Assembly: GCF_004320535.1 (NCBI RefSeq)
Contig: NZ_SIHY01000001.1
Location: 1,364,001 to 1,428,000, forward strand
Length of the DNA stretch: 64,000 nucleotides
DNA from: Arthrobacter sp. S41
Lineage (GTDB): Bacteria > Actinomycetota > Actinomycetes > Actinomycetales > Micrococcaceae
Direction of reading: 5' to 3'
Shown here: positions 53,521 through 62,673 of the stretch, piece by piece
Position numbering within the stretch: position 1 is the stretch's first letter
How the letters are laid out: each line of letters starts with the position of its first letter
Made by a program: the position numbers and the translations under genes
The notes under the pieces: model-generated
The model's input: the letters and a program-made list of their open reading frames with translations, nothing else
The model's database searches: none
Told to the model about the DNA's origin: nothing

Positions 53521-54276
53521 CTAGAGCACCTTCGAAAGGAAGTCACGAGTACGTTCCTGCTGCGGATTACCAAAGAGTTGCTCTGGCTCACCCTGCTCAC
53601 AAACCACACCGTCAGCCATGAAGATCACTCGGTCACCCACCTCGCGGGCGAAGCCCATCTCGTGGGTTACCAAGACCATGGTCATGCCCGAGTCAGCCAA
53701 CTCCTTAATAACCTGGAGCACCTCGCCGACCATCTCAGGGTCAAGAGCACTGGTGGCCTCGTCAAAGAGCATGATTCCTGGAGCCATGGCCAGCGCACGA
53801 GCAATAGCTACACGCTGCTTCTGTCCACCTGACAGGGATGCCGGACGGGCGTTGGCCTTGTCCTTGAGCCCTACACGTTCCAGAAGTTCCAGCGCACGTT
53901 CGCGTGCCTGGGCCTTGTCCATCTTCTTCAGCTCCACTGGAGCAAGCATGATGTTCTCGGCGACGGTCATGTGCGGGAAGAGGTTAAAGTGCTGGAACAC
54001 CATGCCCACATGACGGCGAACCTCATTGATATCCACCTTTGGATCGGTGACATCAAAACCGTCAACAATCACCTTGCCAGAAGTAATCTCTTCCAGCTTG
54101 TTCAGGCAACGCAGCAGTGTGGACTTACCGGAACCCGAAGGCCCGATGACACACACCACTTCACCTTCACGAATATCAAGATCAATGCCCTTAAGAACAT
54201 TGTTTGAACCGAAAGACTTATGCAGGTCTTGGACCTGGATTTTCATCTGGGAGCTCTGCTCGGTTACGGCGCTCAC
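53521..54276 (-). CDS. Amino acid ABC transporter ATP-binding protein (GlnQ-like)
   Basis: This 251-residue ATPase has Walker [10 protein letters not shown] (residues ~44-52), Q-loop [17 protein letters not shown], signature [15 protein letters not shown], Walker [14 protein letters not shown] and H-loop LVTHEMGFA. It overlaps the end of the fused binding-protein/permease gene by 4 bases (ATGA-type), so the two form one importer, in the style of lactococcal GlnPQ. The Met at residue 11 ([13 protein letters not shown]) is a possible alternative start. Confidence 0.93.
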   Translation of the reverse strand: MSAVTEQSSQMKIQVQDLHKSFGSNNVLKGIDLDIREGEVVCVIGPSGSGKSTLLRCLNKLEEITSGKVIVDGFDVTDPKVDINEVRRHVGMVFQHFNLFPHMTVAENIMLAPVELKKMDKAQARERALELLERVGLKDKANARPASLSGGQKQRVAIARALAMAPGIMLFDEATSALDPEMVGEVLQVIKELADSGMTMVLVTHEMGFAREVGDRVIFMADGVVCEQGEPEQLFGNPQQERTRDFLSKVL

Positions 54277-55757
54277 TTGTTGAACCTCCGATCGGCGTAG
54301 TTAGCCAACTTTGTCAGGGCCATGATGGCGATGAAGTAAATGACACCCACGATGAGCAGGGTTTCGGTCACGCGGAAGTTCGCTGCGTAAATCTGCTGAC
54401 CTTGGTAGAGCAGTTCGCCAAAGCCAATAGCCAACAGCAACGAGGAGTCTTTCAGGCTGATGATCAACTGGTTGATCAACGATGGAGTCATCATCTTGAA
54501 AGCCTGAGGAACAACAACCTTCTGCATCGACTTGCCGTAGCCCAGACCCAAGGAGCGAGAAGCTTCAAGCTGGCCTGGATCCACCGACTGGATACCACCG
54601 CGAACGATTTCAGCAACATAGGCGCCAGCGTTCAGCGACAAGGTCAGCACACCTGCGGTCCAGACTGAGACTTCCCAACCGGTCAGCTGTGGCAGACCGA
54701 AGTAGAACATGAAGGCCCAGAGCAGCAGCGGGGTTCCGCGGAAGATATTGACGAAGGTCGAGGCAATCCCGCGAAGCACGATGTTGCCCGAGAGCTTCAA
54801 GAAGCCGAAGAACAGACCAAGCACCATAGCAATGGCGAAGGAGATCGCGGTGACCAACAGGGTGTGCCACAAACCGGACATCAAGGCCGGGAAGGACTTG
54901 GCCACTAGATCAAAGAAATTATCCGGAGTCGAAGCGCTGGGATCAGAAAGGTACTTGTCCAGAATCTTCTGGTACTCGCCGTTGGCCTTTAGCTCTGCAA
55001 GACCATCGTTGAAGGCTGCCAACAGGGCGGTGTTCTCACCCTTATTAACTGCGAAACCGTAGGAGCCACCGGGCACCTTGTCGGTCACGGTCTTCAGACC
55101 GTTACCCTGAGCAATGCCGTAGGCCAGCACCGGGTAGTCATCAAATACCGCTACAGCGGAACCTGACTTCACCGATTCATACATGGTCGCGGACTGGTCT
55201 AGGGACTTGACCGTAAACCCATATTTTTTAGCGATGGACTTGGCGTAGGTTTCACCCTCAGAACCAGTCTTGGCGACAACGGTTTTGCCCTTGAGGTCCT
55301 CATAAGTCTTGACGTCGTCTTTGTTCTTGGCGACAGCCATCTGTACACCGGACTCAAAATATGGCTCCGAGAAGTCATAGATTTCTTTACGTTCATCGGT
55401 GATCGACATACCTGCGATGACGCCATCCACCTGATTTGATGAAAGGGCAGCCAAAGCGGCACTGAAGCCAAGGGACCTGACTTCAACCTTAAATCCTTGG
55501 TCATCAGCAATTTGCTGCAAGATGTCCATATCGATACCAGTCAGTTCGCCATCCTGACGGAATTCAAAGGGGGCGAAGGTGGTGTCGGTACCAATGACGT
55601 ATGTTTGACCGTCAACTTTTTCGTTGCCTTGGGCCATGGCCGAAGGCGCACCAACAACCAACGCCATCAAACCGATGGCTGCCGCGGCAATCCATCGTTG
55701 CAGGCGCCCGTGCCGGGCAACTCTCTGTTTCTTTTCCACTGATGATCGCTTTCTCAA
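54273..55757 (-). CDS. Fused amino acid substrate-binding domain and permease (GlnP-like)
   Basis: This 494-residue fusion has an N-terminal signal/anchor (~24-43, [21 protein letters not shown]). A type-3 solute-binding domain follows (~45-275, [53 protein letters not shown]). A permease domain (~285-490, [20 protein letters not shown] and EAA loop [26 protein letters not shown]) completes it. Tethering the receptor to the channel is known from GlnPQ of Firmicutes. Likely substrate glutamine or another polar amino acid. Confidence 0.93.
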   Translation of the reverse strand: MRKRSSVEKKQRVARHGRLQRWIAAAAIGLMALVVGAPSAMAQGNEKVDGQTYVIGTDTTFAPFEFRQDGELTGIDMDILQQIADDQGFKVEVRSLGFSAALAALSSNQVDGVIAGMSITDERKEIYDFSEPYFESGVQMAVAKNKDDVKTYEDLKGKTVVAKTGSEGETYAKSIAKKYGFTVKSLDQSATMYESVKSGSAVAVFDDYPVLAYGIAQGNGLKTVTDKVPGGSYGFAVNKGENTALLAAFNDGLAELKANGEYQKILDKYLSDPSASTPDNFFDLVAKSFPALMSGLWHTLLVTAISFAIAMVLGLFFGFLKLSGNIVLRGIASTFVNIFRGTPLLLWAFMFYFGLPQLTGWEVSVWTAGVLTLSLNAGAYVAEIVRGGIQSVDPGQLEASRSLGLGYGKSMQKVVVPQAFKMMTPSLINQLIISLKDSSLLLAIGFGELLYQGQQIYAANFRVTETLLIVGVIYFIAIMALTKLANYADRRFNK

Positions 55758-55939
55758 ACTAAAGGGCGAGTGGCCCGAGCTGCAGACATGATCCTATTCC
55801 TGCAAGCCTAGGCGCATTAGAGTCTAGCCGGAAGCATTGGCGCCTATTGTGCTCAGAGATCCAAACCCGGCAACGATCTTCTGTCCGCGCTGAGCATAGC
55901 CAGTGCCCACAAGTGGTGCGCGTGAGATTGAATAGGGGT

Positions 55940-58093
55940 ATGACTGATGCATCGTTGAATAACACTCCTCCGGTCGCGGCCAAGCGCCCTACCACCCGCA
56001 GCTTCCATGGTGATGATTTCATCGATAACTACGAGTGGCTCAGGGAGAAGACCAGCCCTGAAGTGATCAACCATCTCAAGGCTGAAAACGACTACACCGA
56101 CGCAGTCACCGCCGCCCAGCAGCCACTGCGCGATGACCTGTTTAACGAGATCAAGGCACGCACCGTAGAAACCGACTTGTCTGTACCGGTTCGCCGCCGC
56201 GGTTGGTGGTACTTCACCCGCTCAGCCGAGGGCAAGCCTTACACCGTGCAGTGCCGCGTTAAGGCCACCGATACTTCGGATCCAGTAGCCGACTGGACTC
56301 CCCCAGTAATTGATGCAGAACAGAGCTTGCCGGCCGAAGAAGTCTTGCTTGACGGCAATGCACTGGCTGAAGGTCAACCCTTCTTCTCCCTCGGTGGCAT
56401 GGCGCTGAATGAAGAAGGGAATCTACTGGCCTACTGCGTTGATAATGCAGGAGATGAACGCTTCACCCTTTACATCAAGGACCTCAAGACCGGTCAGCTC
56501 TTGCCGGACGTTATCGAAGGCGTCTTTTACGGCTTAGCTTTCTCCCCTGATTCCTCCACCGTTTTCTACACGGTGGTTGATGAAACGTGGCGTCCTAACC
56601 AGATTCGCGCACACCGTTTAGGCACCGATGCAGCCGAAGACCAGCTGATCTTTGAAGAAAACGACCCGGGCATGTGGCTTGGTTTTGATCTGAGCCCAGA
56701 CCGCAAAGTCCTGATGATTTCCAGCGGCAACTCTGAGTACTCGGAAACCAGCATGCTGGATCTGACCGACAGCAACGCCGCTGTCACCTTGCTGGTCCCC
56801 CGTGATCTGGGCTTGTTACACGGCATCGACTTGATGCCAGCCGCCGGCCAAGCACTGATCACCCACGACTACCAGGCACCGAACAATATGGTGTCTTTGG
56901 CAAACATTGATCAGCTTGGTAAAGACACGTCTCCAGAGCAGTGGCAGAGCGTTGTTGCTCATGAGGACACGGTGAAGATTGAAGGTACGATCCTCACCGG
57001 TTCCCACGTGATCCTCTCGGTACGTCGTGACACCTGCGAACGCGTGCAGCTTCTGGCCCTGGAAGGGTTGGGAACCGCGGCGCAAGCAGCACCGATCGAA
57101 CCTGAATTTGAAGACGAGTTGTTCACCGCCTCCCCGACTTTTGCTGAACTTGATGCACCGCTGATCCGCATCAGTTACACCGCTGACTTCACCCCTGCCC
57201 GGGTTTACGACCTGTGGCTAGAAGATCAGAGCTTGGTTCTACGCAAGCAGACGCCGGTCAATGACTATGACCCGAGCAAGTATGTCTCCACTCGGGATTG
57301 GGCTACCGCCGCTGACGGAACCAAGATTCCTTTGACCGTCATGCGTCGTGTCGATCTGGATACCTCCGTACCGCAGCCGGTGCTGATCTACGGGTACGGC
57401 TCCTATGAAGCTTCCATGGACCCAGGCTTTGGCATCCCGCGGTTGAGCGTTTTGGATCGCGGAGTCATCTTTGTGATCGTTCACGTGCGTGGCGGTGGCG
57501 AGTTGGGTCGCGATTGGTACTTGAAGGGCAAGAAGCTTCACAAGAAGAACACCTTTACGGACTTTGTTGATTCAACTAAGCACGTCATTGATTCCGGCCT
57601 TGCTGACCCGCAGCGCATTGTCGCCCTTGGCGGCTCCGCCGGTGGACTTCTTATGGGTGCTATCGCCAATATGACTCCGCAGCTGTACACCGCGATCATT
57701 GCTCAGGTGCCGTTTGTTGACGCACTGACATCAATCCTTGATCCAGATCTTCCACTCTCTGCTTTGGAGTGGGAAGAGTGGGGTAATCCGATTGAAAGCA
57801 AAGAAGTCTATGACTACATGAAGTCGTATTCTCCGTATGAAAACGTCACTGCTCAGGCCTACCCAAAGATTGCCGCGGTTACTTCGCTGAACGACACCCG
57901 TGTGCTGTACGTTGAGCCAGCGAAGTGGGTTGCCAAGCTTCGTGAAGTCGGCACCGGTGAGGCACCGATCGTGCTGAAAACCGAAATGGACGGTGGCCAT
58001 GGCGGCGCCTCGGGCCGATACGAGTCATGGAAGTCTCGCGCCTGGGATTACGCCTTTGCCTTAGATTCCTTGGGTTGCACCAAACTAATCTGA
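55940..58093 (+). CDS. ptrB: Oligopeptidase B / prolyl oligopeptidase family serine peptidase (S9A)
   Basis: A cytoplasmic serine peptidase of 717 residues with an N-terminal beta-propeller (~70-430) and a C-terminal alpha/beta-hydrolase. Catalytic Ser566 is in LGGSAGGLLMG and His687 in DGGHGGASGRYESWK. GSYEASMDPGF, VIVHVRGGGELGRDWYLKGKKLHKKNTF is the oligopeptidase B signature. It cuts short peptides after basic residues. The ATG at 55940 is the first that fits the family (PPVAAKRPTTRSFHGDDFIDNYEWLRE). GGGGT is close before it; 31 codons further upstream are rejected. Confidence 0.92.
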   Translation: MTDASLNNTPPVAAKRPTTRSFHGDDFIDNYEWLREKTSPEVINHLKAENDYTDAVTAAQQPLRDDLFNEIKARTVETDLSVPVRRRGWWYFTRSAEGKPYTVQCRVKATDTSDPVADWTPPVIDAEQSLPAEEVLLDGNALAEGQPFFSLGGMALNEEGNLLAYCVDNAGDERFTLYIKDLKTGQLLPDVIEGVFYGLAFSPDSSTVFYTVVDETWRPNQIRAHRLGTDAAEDQLIFEENDPGMWLGFDLSPDRKVLMISSGNSEYSETSMLDLTDSNAAVTLLVPRDLGLLHGIDLMPAAGQALITHDYQAPNNMVSLANIDQLGKDTSPEQWQSVVAHEDTVKIEGTILTGSHVILSVRRDTCERVQLLALEGLGTAAQAAPIEPEFEDELFTASPTFAELDAPLIRISYTADFTPARVYDLWLEDQSLVLRKQTPVNDYDPSKYVSTRDWATAADGTKIPLTVMRRVDLDTSVPQPVLIYGYGSYEASMDPGFGIPRLSVLDRGVIFVIVHVRGGGELGRDWYLKGKKLHKKNTFTDFVDSTKHVIDSGLADPQRIVALGGSAGGLLMGAIANMTPQLYTAIIAQVPFVDALTSILDPDLPLSALEWEEWGNPIESKEVYDYMKSYSPYENVTAQAYPKIAAVTSLNDTRVLYVEPAKWVAKLREVGTGEAPIVLKTEMDGGHGGASGRYESWKSRAWDYAFALDSLGCTKLI

Positions 58094-58095
58094 TC

Positions 58096-59127
58096 ATGAA
58101 GCAAGTAGCGGCCATGCGCCACATCAGCATCACCGACTACCGCGATGACTCTGCGGTGCGTCGGTTGCTGGTGCTGGCCGCTAGTCCTGCCGATGAACAA
58201 GGCCTAGAAGAACTACTGGACGAATGCCAAGCTCTGAATGTTCTTGCCAGTTTCACTCAATCTGGGAACATTTGCGCCTTGGCCGCCTACCGGCATGGTG
58301 ACAAGTATTCGTTGTGCCTTGAATACCTCGCCGTCTTACCCGAACACCAGCAACAGGGCTTGGCACATGGTTTGCTGAAGGCACTGCGAAAGCGCCACGG
58401 CAAAAGCATTTGGGCGACCACCGATAAGGATGCCATCGAGTTTTACGGTGCCATCGGCTGTATGATTTCCAAGTCAGCCGAAGATTGGCGTTGGCCCGGC
58501 ACCACAAGATATTTGTGCACCTTGCCGTACCCCCCGCTACTGCGATCTCAGCCCGAAGAAGACCCGGGTTATGAGGCGGTTGGTGGCCAACTGACGCGCG
58601 GAAACATTCGCATCGAAGAACCCCAAGCTCATTGGGCCAGCGACTTCGCGAACCTCGCTGCCCTTATTTCCTCGGCGTTGGGGCCGCTTGCCTTAGCTGT
58701 GGAACATACCGGTTCTACTTCGGTAGTTGGACTGCCAGCCAAGCCGATCATCGATATCACCTTGTTGGTGCCTGATGCCAACGATGAAAGTACGTATGTG
58801 GCGGCGTTGCAACAGGCAGGCTTAGTGTTCTGGCACCGGGAACCAGGCTGGTACGCGCACCGCATGTTTAAACCGTCGATTGAGTCTGGGCTGTCGGATG
58901 CCAACATTCACATCTTTTCCGCAGGCAGTCCTGAATACCTGCGAATGATGATTTTCCGTGAACATCTGCGACACAACAGTGTTGACCGTGATGCCTACGC
59001 CGCGGTGAAGCGACAGGCCGCTGCACAGATCGCGGCTACCGATGGTGAAGATGCTCTGGTCATGGACTACAACCGAATCAAGGAACCCTTCATCCTTGAT
59101 TTACACCGTCGCATTTTCACCGACTAG
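58096..59127 (+). CDS. GNAT acetyltransferase fused to a GrpB/UPF0157 domain
   Basis: A 343-residue protein. Residues ~10-150 form a GNAT fold (LCLEYLAVLPEHQQQGLAHGLLKALRKRHG, the acetyl-CoA loop in partly degenerate Q-x-x-G-x-A form, then EFYGAIGCMIS). Residues ~165-343 are a GrpB/UPF0157 nucleotidyltransferase-like domain (IRIEEPQAHWASDF, VEHTGSTSVVGLPAKPIIDITLLV, and RMMIFREHLRHN). It begins 2 bases after the ptrB stop, probably co-transcribed. Both halves are known; their joint role is not. Confidence 0.82.
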   Translation: MKQVAAMRHISITDYRDDSAVRRLLVLAASPADEQGLEELLDECQALNVLASFTQSGNICALAAYRHGDKYSLCLEYLAVLPEHQQQGLAHGLLKALRKRHGKSIWATTDKDAIEFYGAIGCMISKSAEDWRWPGTTRYLCTLPYPPLLRSQPEEDPGYEAVGGQLTRGNIRIEEPQAHWASDFANLAALISSALGPLALAVEHTGSTSVVGLPAKPIIDITLLVPDANDESTYVAALQQAGLVFWHREPGWYAHRMFKPSIESGLSDANIHIFSAGSPEYLRMMIFREHLRHNSVDRDAYAAVKRQAAAQIAATDGEDALVMDYNRIKEPFILDLHRRIFTD

Positions 59128-59176
59128 TTTCCTCTCGCCCTCTGGCGCAATACGGGATACCCAACTGTTCAAAAAC

Positions 59177-59223
59177 TTGACTTAGCTCACATTATGTTAT
59201 TACCTAATGATCGTTCGGTAAAT
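59177..59223 (+). promoter_or_regulatory. paaI promoter region with operator-like site
   Basis: A TTGACT -35 (59177-59182) is followed by a repeat TTACC-N12-GGTAA (59200-59221) around the -10 position. The centre GATCGTTCG (59209-59217) matches the GACCGTTCG core in front of paaA. It is a candidate site for the TetR regulator encoded at 61074-61688. Confidence 0.6.
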
Positions 59224-59239
59224 AAATCGGCGAAGGACA

Positions 59240-59689
59240 ATGATGACCAAAACTCAGGTAGAAGAGCCGTTACCCCACGAGATTCTCCGCAATGATACTG
59301 CCGCCCGATGGCTAGGCATTGAAGTCATCGAAGCCAGTGACGGACATGCGGTCATCACCATGGAGCTTCGTGAAGAAATGCTCAATGGCTTTGGCATTGG
59401 TCATGGCGGGATGATCTTCACCCTTGCAGACACCGCATTCGCCATGAGCTGCAATGAAGTCGAAGGCTCCGAAGAAACCATCACCGTGGCCTCCGGAGCA
59501 GACATCAACTTCCTAAAGCCAGCAGTGCTGGGCAGAAAACTCACTGCCACCGGCAACCGAGTCTCGCAACAAGGACGTAGCGGACTCTACGACATTACGG
59601 TCACTCAAGAAACCAGCGACGGCACTAGCGAAGTTATCGCCGAATTCCGCGGACGTTCCCGCACCATACCTAAGCCAAAATCGCGCTAA
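59240..59689 (+). CDS. paaI: Hydroxyphenylacetyl-CoA thioesterase PaaI
   Basis: This 149-residue hot-dog thioesterase removes dead-end CoA esters in phenylacetate breakdown. MLNGFGIGHGGMIFTLADTAFAMSCN carries the usual N-x-x-G-x-x-HGG motif with the catalytic aspartate of LADTAFA, and ASGADINFLKPAVLGRKLTATG follows. The first gene of paaI-paaK-tetR, it is preceded by a GAAGGAC ribosome-binding sequence and the operator-like site. Confidence 0.93.
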   Translation: MMTKTQVEEPLPHEILRNDTAARWLGIEVIEASDGHAVITMELREEMLNGFGIGHGGMIFTLADTAFAMSCNEVEGSEETITVASGADINFLKPAVLGRKLTATGNRVSQQGRSGLYDITVTQETSDGTSEVIAEFRGRSRTIPKPKSR

Positions 59690-59721
59690 TCCCCCAGTCC
59701 ATTCCTGACGAAAGTTCTAGC

Positions 59722-61041
59722 ATGTCTGAGACCTCCCGCCGTGTTGAGCTGCCAAACCCGCTTGACGCAGAAGAAACCATGAGCCGTGATGAGATCGAAT
59801 CGATCCAACTTGCTCGTTTGAAGGACACCCTGCATCTGGCCTACAACAAGGTTCCTCATTACAAGGAAAAGTATGATGCTGCAGGCGTCCATCCCAATGA
59901 TCTCAAGGAACTGAGCGACCTGTCGCTGTTCCCTTTCACGGAAAAAGAAGATCTGCGAAAGACGTATCCGTTTGGCATGTTCGCCGTCCCACAGCACGAA
60001 GTTGCACGTATTCACGCTTCCTCAGGAACCACGGGAAAACCCACCGTTGTTGGATACACCCAGCAGGATTTAGATGACTGGGCCAAGTTGGGCGCAAGGT
60101 GCCTTCGCCTATCGGGAGTGAAACCAGGCTGGAAGGTTCACAACGCCTATGGTTACGGACTCTTCACCGGTGGACTGGGCGCGCACGCTGCAGCCGAACG
60201 CCTGGACGCTACCGTTATCCCGATGTCCGGTGGGCAAACCGATAAGCAGATCTCACTGATCCAAGACTTCGCTCCGGATGCCATCTTGTGCACGCCAACC
60301 TACCTGCTGACTATCGGGGACGCGATGCAACGCAAAGGCATTGACCCACGCAGCACTTCGCTCAAGGTTGCTGTGCTCGGCGCAGAACCGTGGACTGAAG
60401 AAATGCGTCACGAGCTAGAAGAAATGTTCAATATTGATGCCTGCGATATCTATGGACTTTCCGAAGTCATGGGCCCAGGCGTCGCTGGAGAATCAAATGA
60501 ACGTAAAGACGGCAGCCACATCTGGGAAGATCACTTCCGTCCGGAAATCATTGATGCCTTTGACCCAACCAAGGTCCTCGGCGACGGCGAGCACGGAGAA
60601 TTGGTCTTCACTTCTTTGACCAAACAGGCCCTACCGATCATTCGCTATCGCACCCATGACCTCACTCGACTAATGCCAGGTAGCGTTCGTCCCGGACACC
60701 GTCGAATGGGTCGAATCACCGGACGCAGTGATGACATGATCATCTTGCGTGGCGTGAACTTGTTCCCCAGCCAGGTTGAAGAATTGATCCTGAAGGTTCC
60801 GGGTCTCTCCCCGCACTTCCAACTCATCCTCTCCCGCCCTGATCGCATGGACCAGTTGGCCGTCAAGGTGGAGCGTCGCATGGATACTTCCACCGAGCAG
60901 GCCGAGCACGCAGGCAAGGAACTAGCCAAACTGATCAAGATTCACATTGGATCATCGTGTGCCATCGATGTTGTAGAACCTGAATCGCTGGAGCGTTCCA
61001 TGGGTAAACTCAAGCGCATCTATGACCTACGTAATCAGTAA
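59722..61041 (+). CDS. paaK: Phenylacetate-CoA ligase
   Basis: PaaK activates phenylacetate to phenylacetyl-CoA using ATP, the entry step of the pathway. The 439 residues show P-loop SSGTTGKP (100-107), GYGLFTGGLGAHAAAERLDATVIPMSGGQT, the adenylate motif CDIYGLSEVMGPGVAGE, and the C-terminal DMIILRGVNLFPSQVEE. The start follows paaI by 32 bases. The N-terminus is slightly variable among homologues, so a start at MSRDEIES (20 residues in) is conceivable. Confidence 0.96.
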   Translation: MSETSRRVELPNPLDAEETMSRDEIESIQLARLKDTLHLAYNKVPHYKEKYDAAGVHPNDLKELSDLSLFPFTEKEDLRKTYPFGMFAVPQHEVARIHASSGTTGKPTVVGYTQQDLDDWAKLGARCLRLSGVKPGWKVHNAYGYGLFTGGLGAHAAAERLDATVIPMSGGQTDKQISLIQDFAPDAILCTPTYLLTIGDAMQRKGIDPRSTSLKVAVLGAEPWTEEMRHELEEMFNIDACDIYGLSEVMGPGVAGESNERKDGSHIWEDHFRPEIIDAFDPTKVLGDGEHGELVFTSLTKQALPIIRYRTHDLTRLMPGSVRPGHRRMGRITGRSDDMIILRGVNLFPSQVEELILKVPGLSPHFQLILSRPDRMDQLAVKVERRMDTSTEQAEHAGKELAKLIKIHIGSSCAIDVVEPESLERSMGKLKRIYDLRNQ

Positions 61042-61073
61042 TCCGAGCTGGGACATGGAATAATCGATTCATC

Positions 61074-61688
61074 ATGGACACCACTGACACTGCAAGTCGA
61101 CCGGCTAAAAGAGGGCGCCCCGGCTACGACCAGGAAACCGTATTGCGCATTGCCGTTGAGGCTTTCAACGAATACGGGTACGACGCGACCTCGATGGGTA
61201 AACTCGCCGACCGACTGAGCATTAGCAAGTCCGCGATTTATCACCATGTGCCTTCTAAAGAGGATTTGTTGCGCCTTGCCTTGGATGAAGCGCTGATTCC
61301 TTTGGAAGCAGTGATCACCGAGGTGCAGTCCCATGAGGGTAGCGCCGATGAACGGCTCGAATTTTTCCTGCGTTCAACGATTCGTATTTTGATTGACAAG
61401 CGCCTGTACGTCACCTTGTTGCTTCGCTTGCGTGGCAACACCGAACTTGAACGTCAAGCGTTGGAGCGCCGACGCGCCATGGACCGCCAGTTAGCTGAAT
61501 TGGTCACAGCTGCGCAGAGCGACGGCAAGCTTCGAGAAGATCTAGATCCACGAAGCACCGCCAGATTACTCTTCGGCATGATCAATTCATTGGTGGATTG
61601 GTACCGCGTAGATGGTCCCCTCGAAGCGACGAAGCTTGAAGAACAAGCCATCTCTTTGCTGTTCACCGGTTTGCACACCAAGTCGTAA
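61074..61688 (+). CDS. TetR-family regulator, probable PaaR
   Basis: This 204-residue regulator has an N-terminal helix-turn-helix RPGYDQETVLRIAVEAFNEYGYDATSMGKLADRLSISKSAIYHHVPSKEDLL (~residues 13-64) and a helical ligand domain. It sits 32 bases after paaK, as PaaR repressors do in many Actinobacteria and beta-proteobacteria. The palindromes in front of paaA and paaI are its likely targets, and phenylacetyl-CoA the likely inducer; both points are inference. Confidence 0.88.
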   Translation: MDTTDTASRPAKRGRPGYDQETVLRIAVEAFNEYGYDATSMGKLADRLSISKSAIYHHVPSKEDLLRLALDEALIPLEAVITEVQSHEGSADERLEFFLRSTIRILIDKRLYVTLLLRLRGNTELERQALERRRAMDRQLAELVTAAQSDGKLREDLDPRSTARLLFGMINSLVDWYRVDGPLEATKLEEQAISLLFTGLHTKS

Positions 61689-61710
61689 TAGCTAGATTAG
61701 CAACTTTGAG

Positions 61711-61752
61711 GATGCGACCTTCTGCTTACGGGTAGAGGGTCGCATTCTTGTT
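61711..61752 (+). terminator. Terminator after the paaIK-tetR operon
   Basis: GATGCGACC (61711-61719) pairs with GGTCGCATT (61738-61746), with a TCT/AGA extension inside, followed by CTTGTTT. Confidence 0.75.
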
Positions 61753-61763
61753 TCTGCATCATC

Positions 61764-61848
61764 AGGCACGAGGGTTGTGTTGCATCCAACCCTTACAGGA
61801 TTCACTGACTCACAGGAATCACGGCTAGCATCTAAGGGGTGCCTTGTG
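61764..61848 (+). ncRNA. Candidate structured leader RNA in front of the PnuC-like gene
   Basis: Three helices can form in one junction. P1 is AGGCAC (61764-61769) with GTGCCT (61839-61844), P2 is AGGGTT/AACCCT (61771-61776/61788-61793) and P3 is GATTC/GAATC (61799-61803/61816-61820). P1 touches the AAGGGG ribosome-binding sequence (61834-61839) of a GTG start at 61846. It matches no riboswitch class I know. The helices are short, so chance pairing is possible. Confidence 0.35.
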
Positions 61849-62622
61849 CACCTGCCGTTGCCAATCGATCGAGTGAAGAGCACCGTGGATTCAATCTTAC
61901 AAACCCTTTTCATGGCTACTGCTGACAGCAATAGTTCCTATGTTCAAATCCTGCTGTCCGCCGCAAGCATGTTGCTAGTTTTCGTCTCTGCAATCTTGCT
62001 GGCCCATCGCAACGATCTGGGTTGGTGGACTCTGATTCTTGCCGTTTTTGTCGGCCCACTGATTTCTGCGCTGCAGTTTGACCTTCTTGGACTGATCTAC
62101 GGTATTCCGCTGTTGCTGCTGCCGATCTTTGGCCTCTGGCGGTTCTCCCAATACAAGCTTCACGGCAAGTTCACCCGTGAAGTAACCCGTACTGGAATCA
62201 CCATGTGGTCTGCCGTTGGCATGCTTGTTGGCCTGATCTTGTTGGTTGCTTTGCGATTCGGCCCATTCTTGTTCAACTCCACTTTCCTGAGCGCTACGCC
62301 GGAAATTTGGGTCATGTACTTCGCCGACGCAGCGATCTTCGCATCCTTCGTGATGATCGCACGAGGCGTTCGTGAGGGTTGGCTGTTGTTGGCCCTTGCG
62401 GCCATCGCTGATCTGGTCATTTACTTCATGATCTCCCCAATGCTGGGCATGATCGGCTTGTACGTATTTATCGCCCTGGCCGCCGTGTATGGCTTCTACC
62501 TCTGGCGCAACCTGTCCGGTGCTTCAGAGGTTGCTCATGAGGAACTGAGCGAAGAAGAACTTGCACTGCAAAAGGCAAAGCAAGCCACTTTGGATAAGCT
62601 GAACGCTGACTCTGAAAAGTAA
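61846..62622 (+). CDS. Membrane protein, PnuC-like by topology
   Basis: From GTG at 61846 (AAGGGG, 6-base spacer) the protein has 258 residues; the ATG at 61912 is an alternative, giving 236. There are seven or so helices. The end IWVMYFADAAIFASFVMIARGVREGWLLLALAAIADLVIYF...YVFIALAAVYGFYLWRN resembles PnuC-type vitamin transporters (NMN, thiamine or riboflavin). An acidic, Lys-rich cytoplasmic tail follows. Without a riboswitch of known class in front, the cargo is undecided, and the family call itself is tentative. Confidence 0.6.
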   Translation: MHLPLPIDRVKSTVDSILQTLFMATADSNSSYVQILLSAASMLLVFVSAILLAHRNDLGWWTLILAVFVGPLISALQFDLLGLIYGIPLLLLPIFGLWRFSQYKLHGKFTREVTRTGITMWSAVGMLVGLILLVALRFGPFLFNSTFLSATPEIWVMYFADAAIFASFVMIARGVREGWLLLALAAIADLVIYFMISPMLGMIGLYVFIALAAVYGFYLWRNLSGASEVAHEELSEEELALQKAKQATLDKLNADSEK

Positions 62623-62631
62623 GTTTTCCGC

Positions 62632-62667
62632 AAAAAATCCCGCCCATTTTTGGGCGGGATTTTTTTG
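62632..62667. terminator. Bidirectional terminator
   Basis: Perfect 15-bp arms AAAAAATCCCGCCCA/TGGGCGGGATTTTTT (62632-62646 and 62651-62665). It lies between convergent genes. Confidence 0.93.
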
Positions 62668-62673
62668 TTGGAG

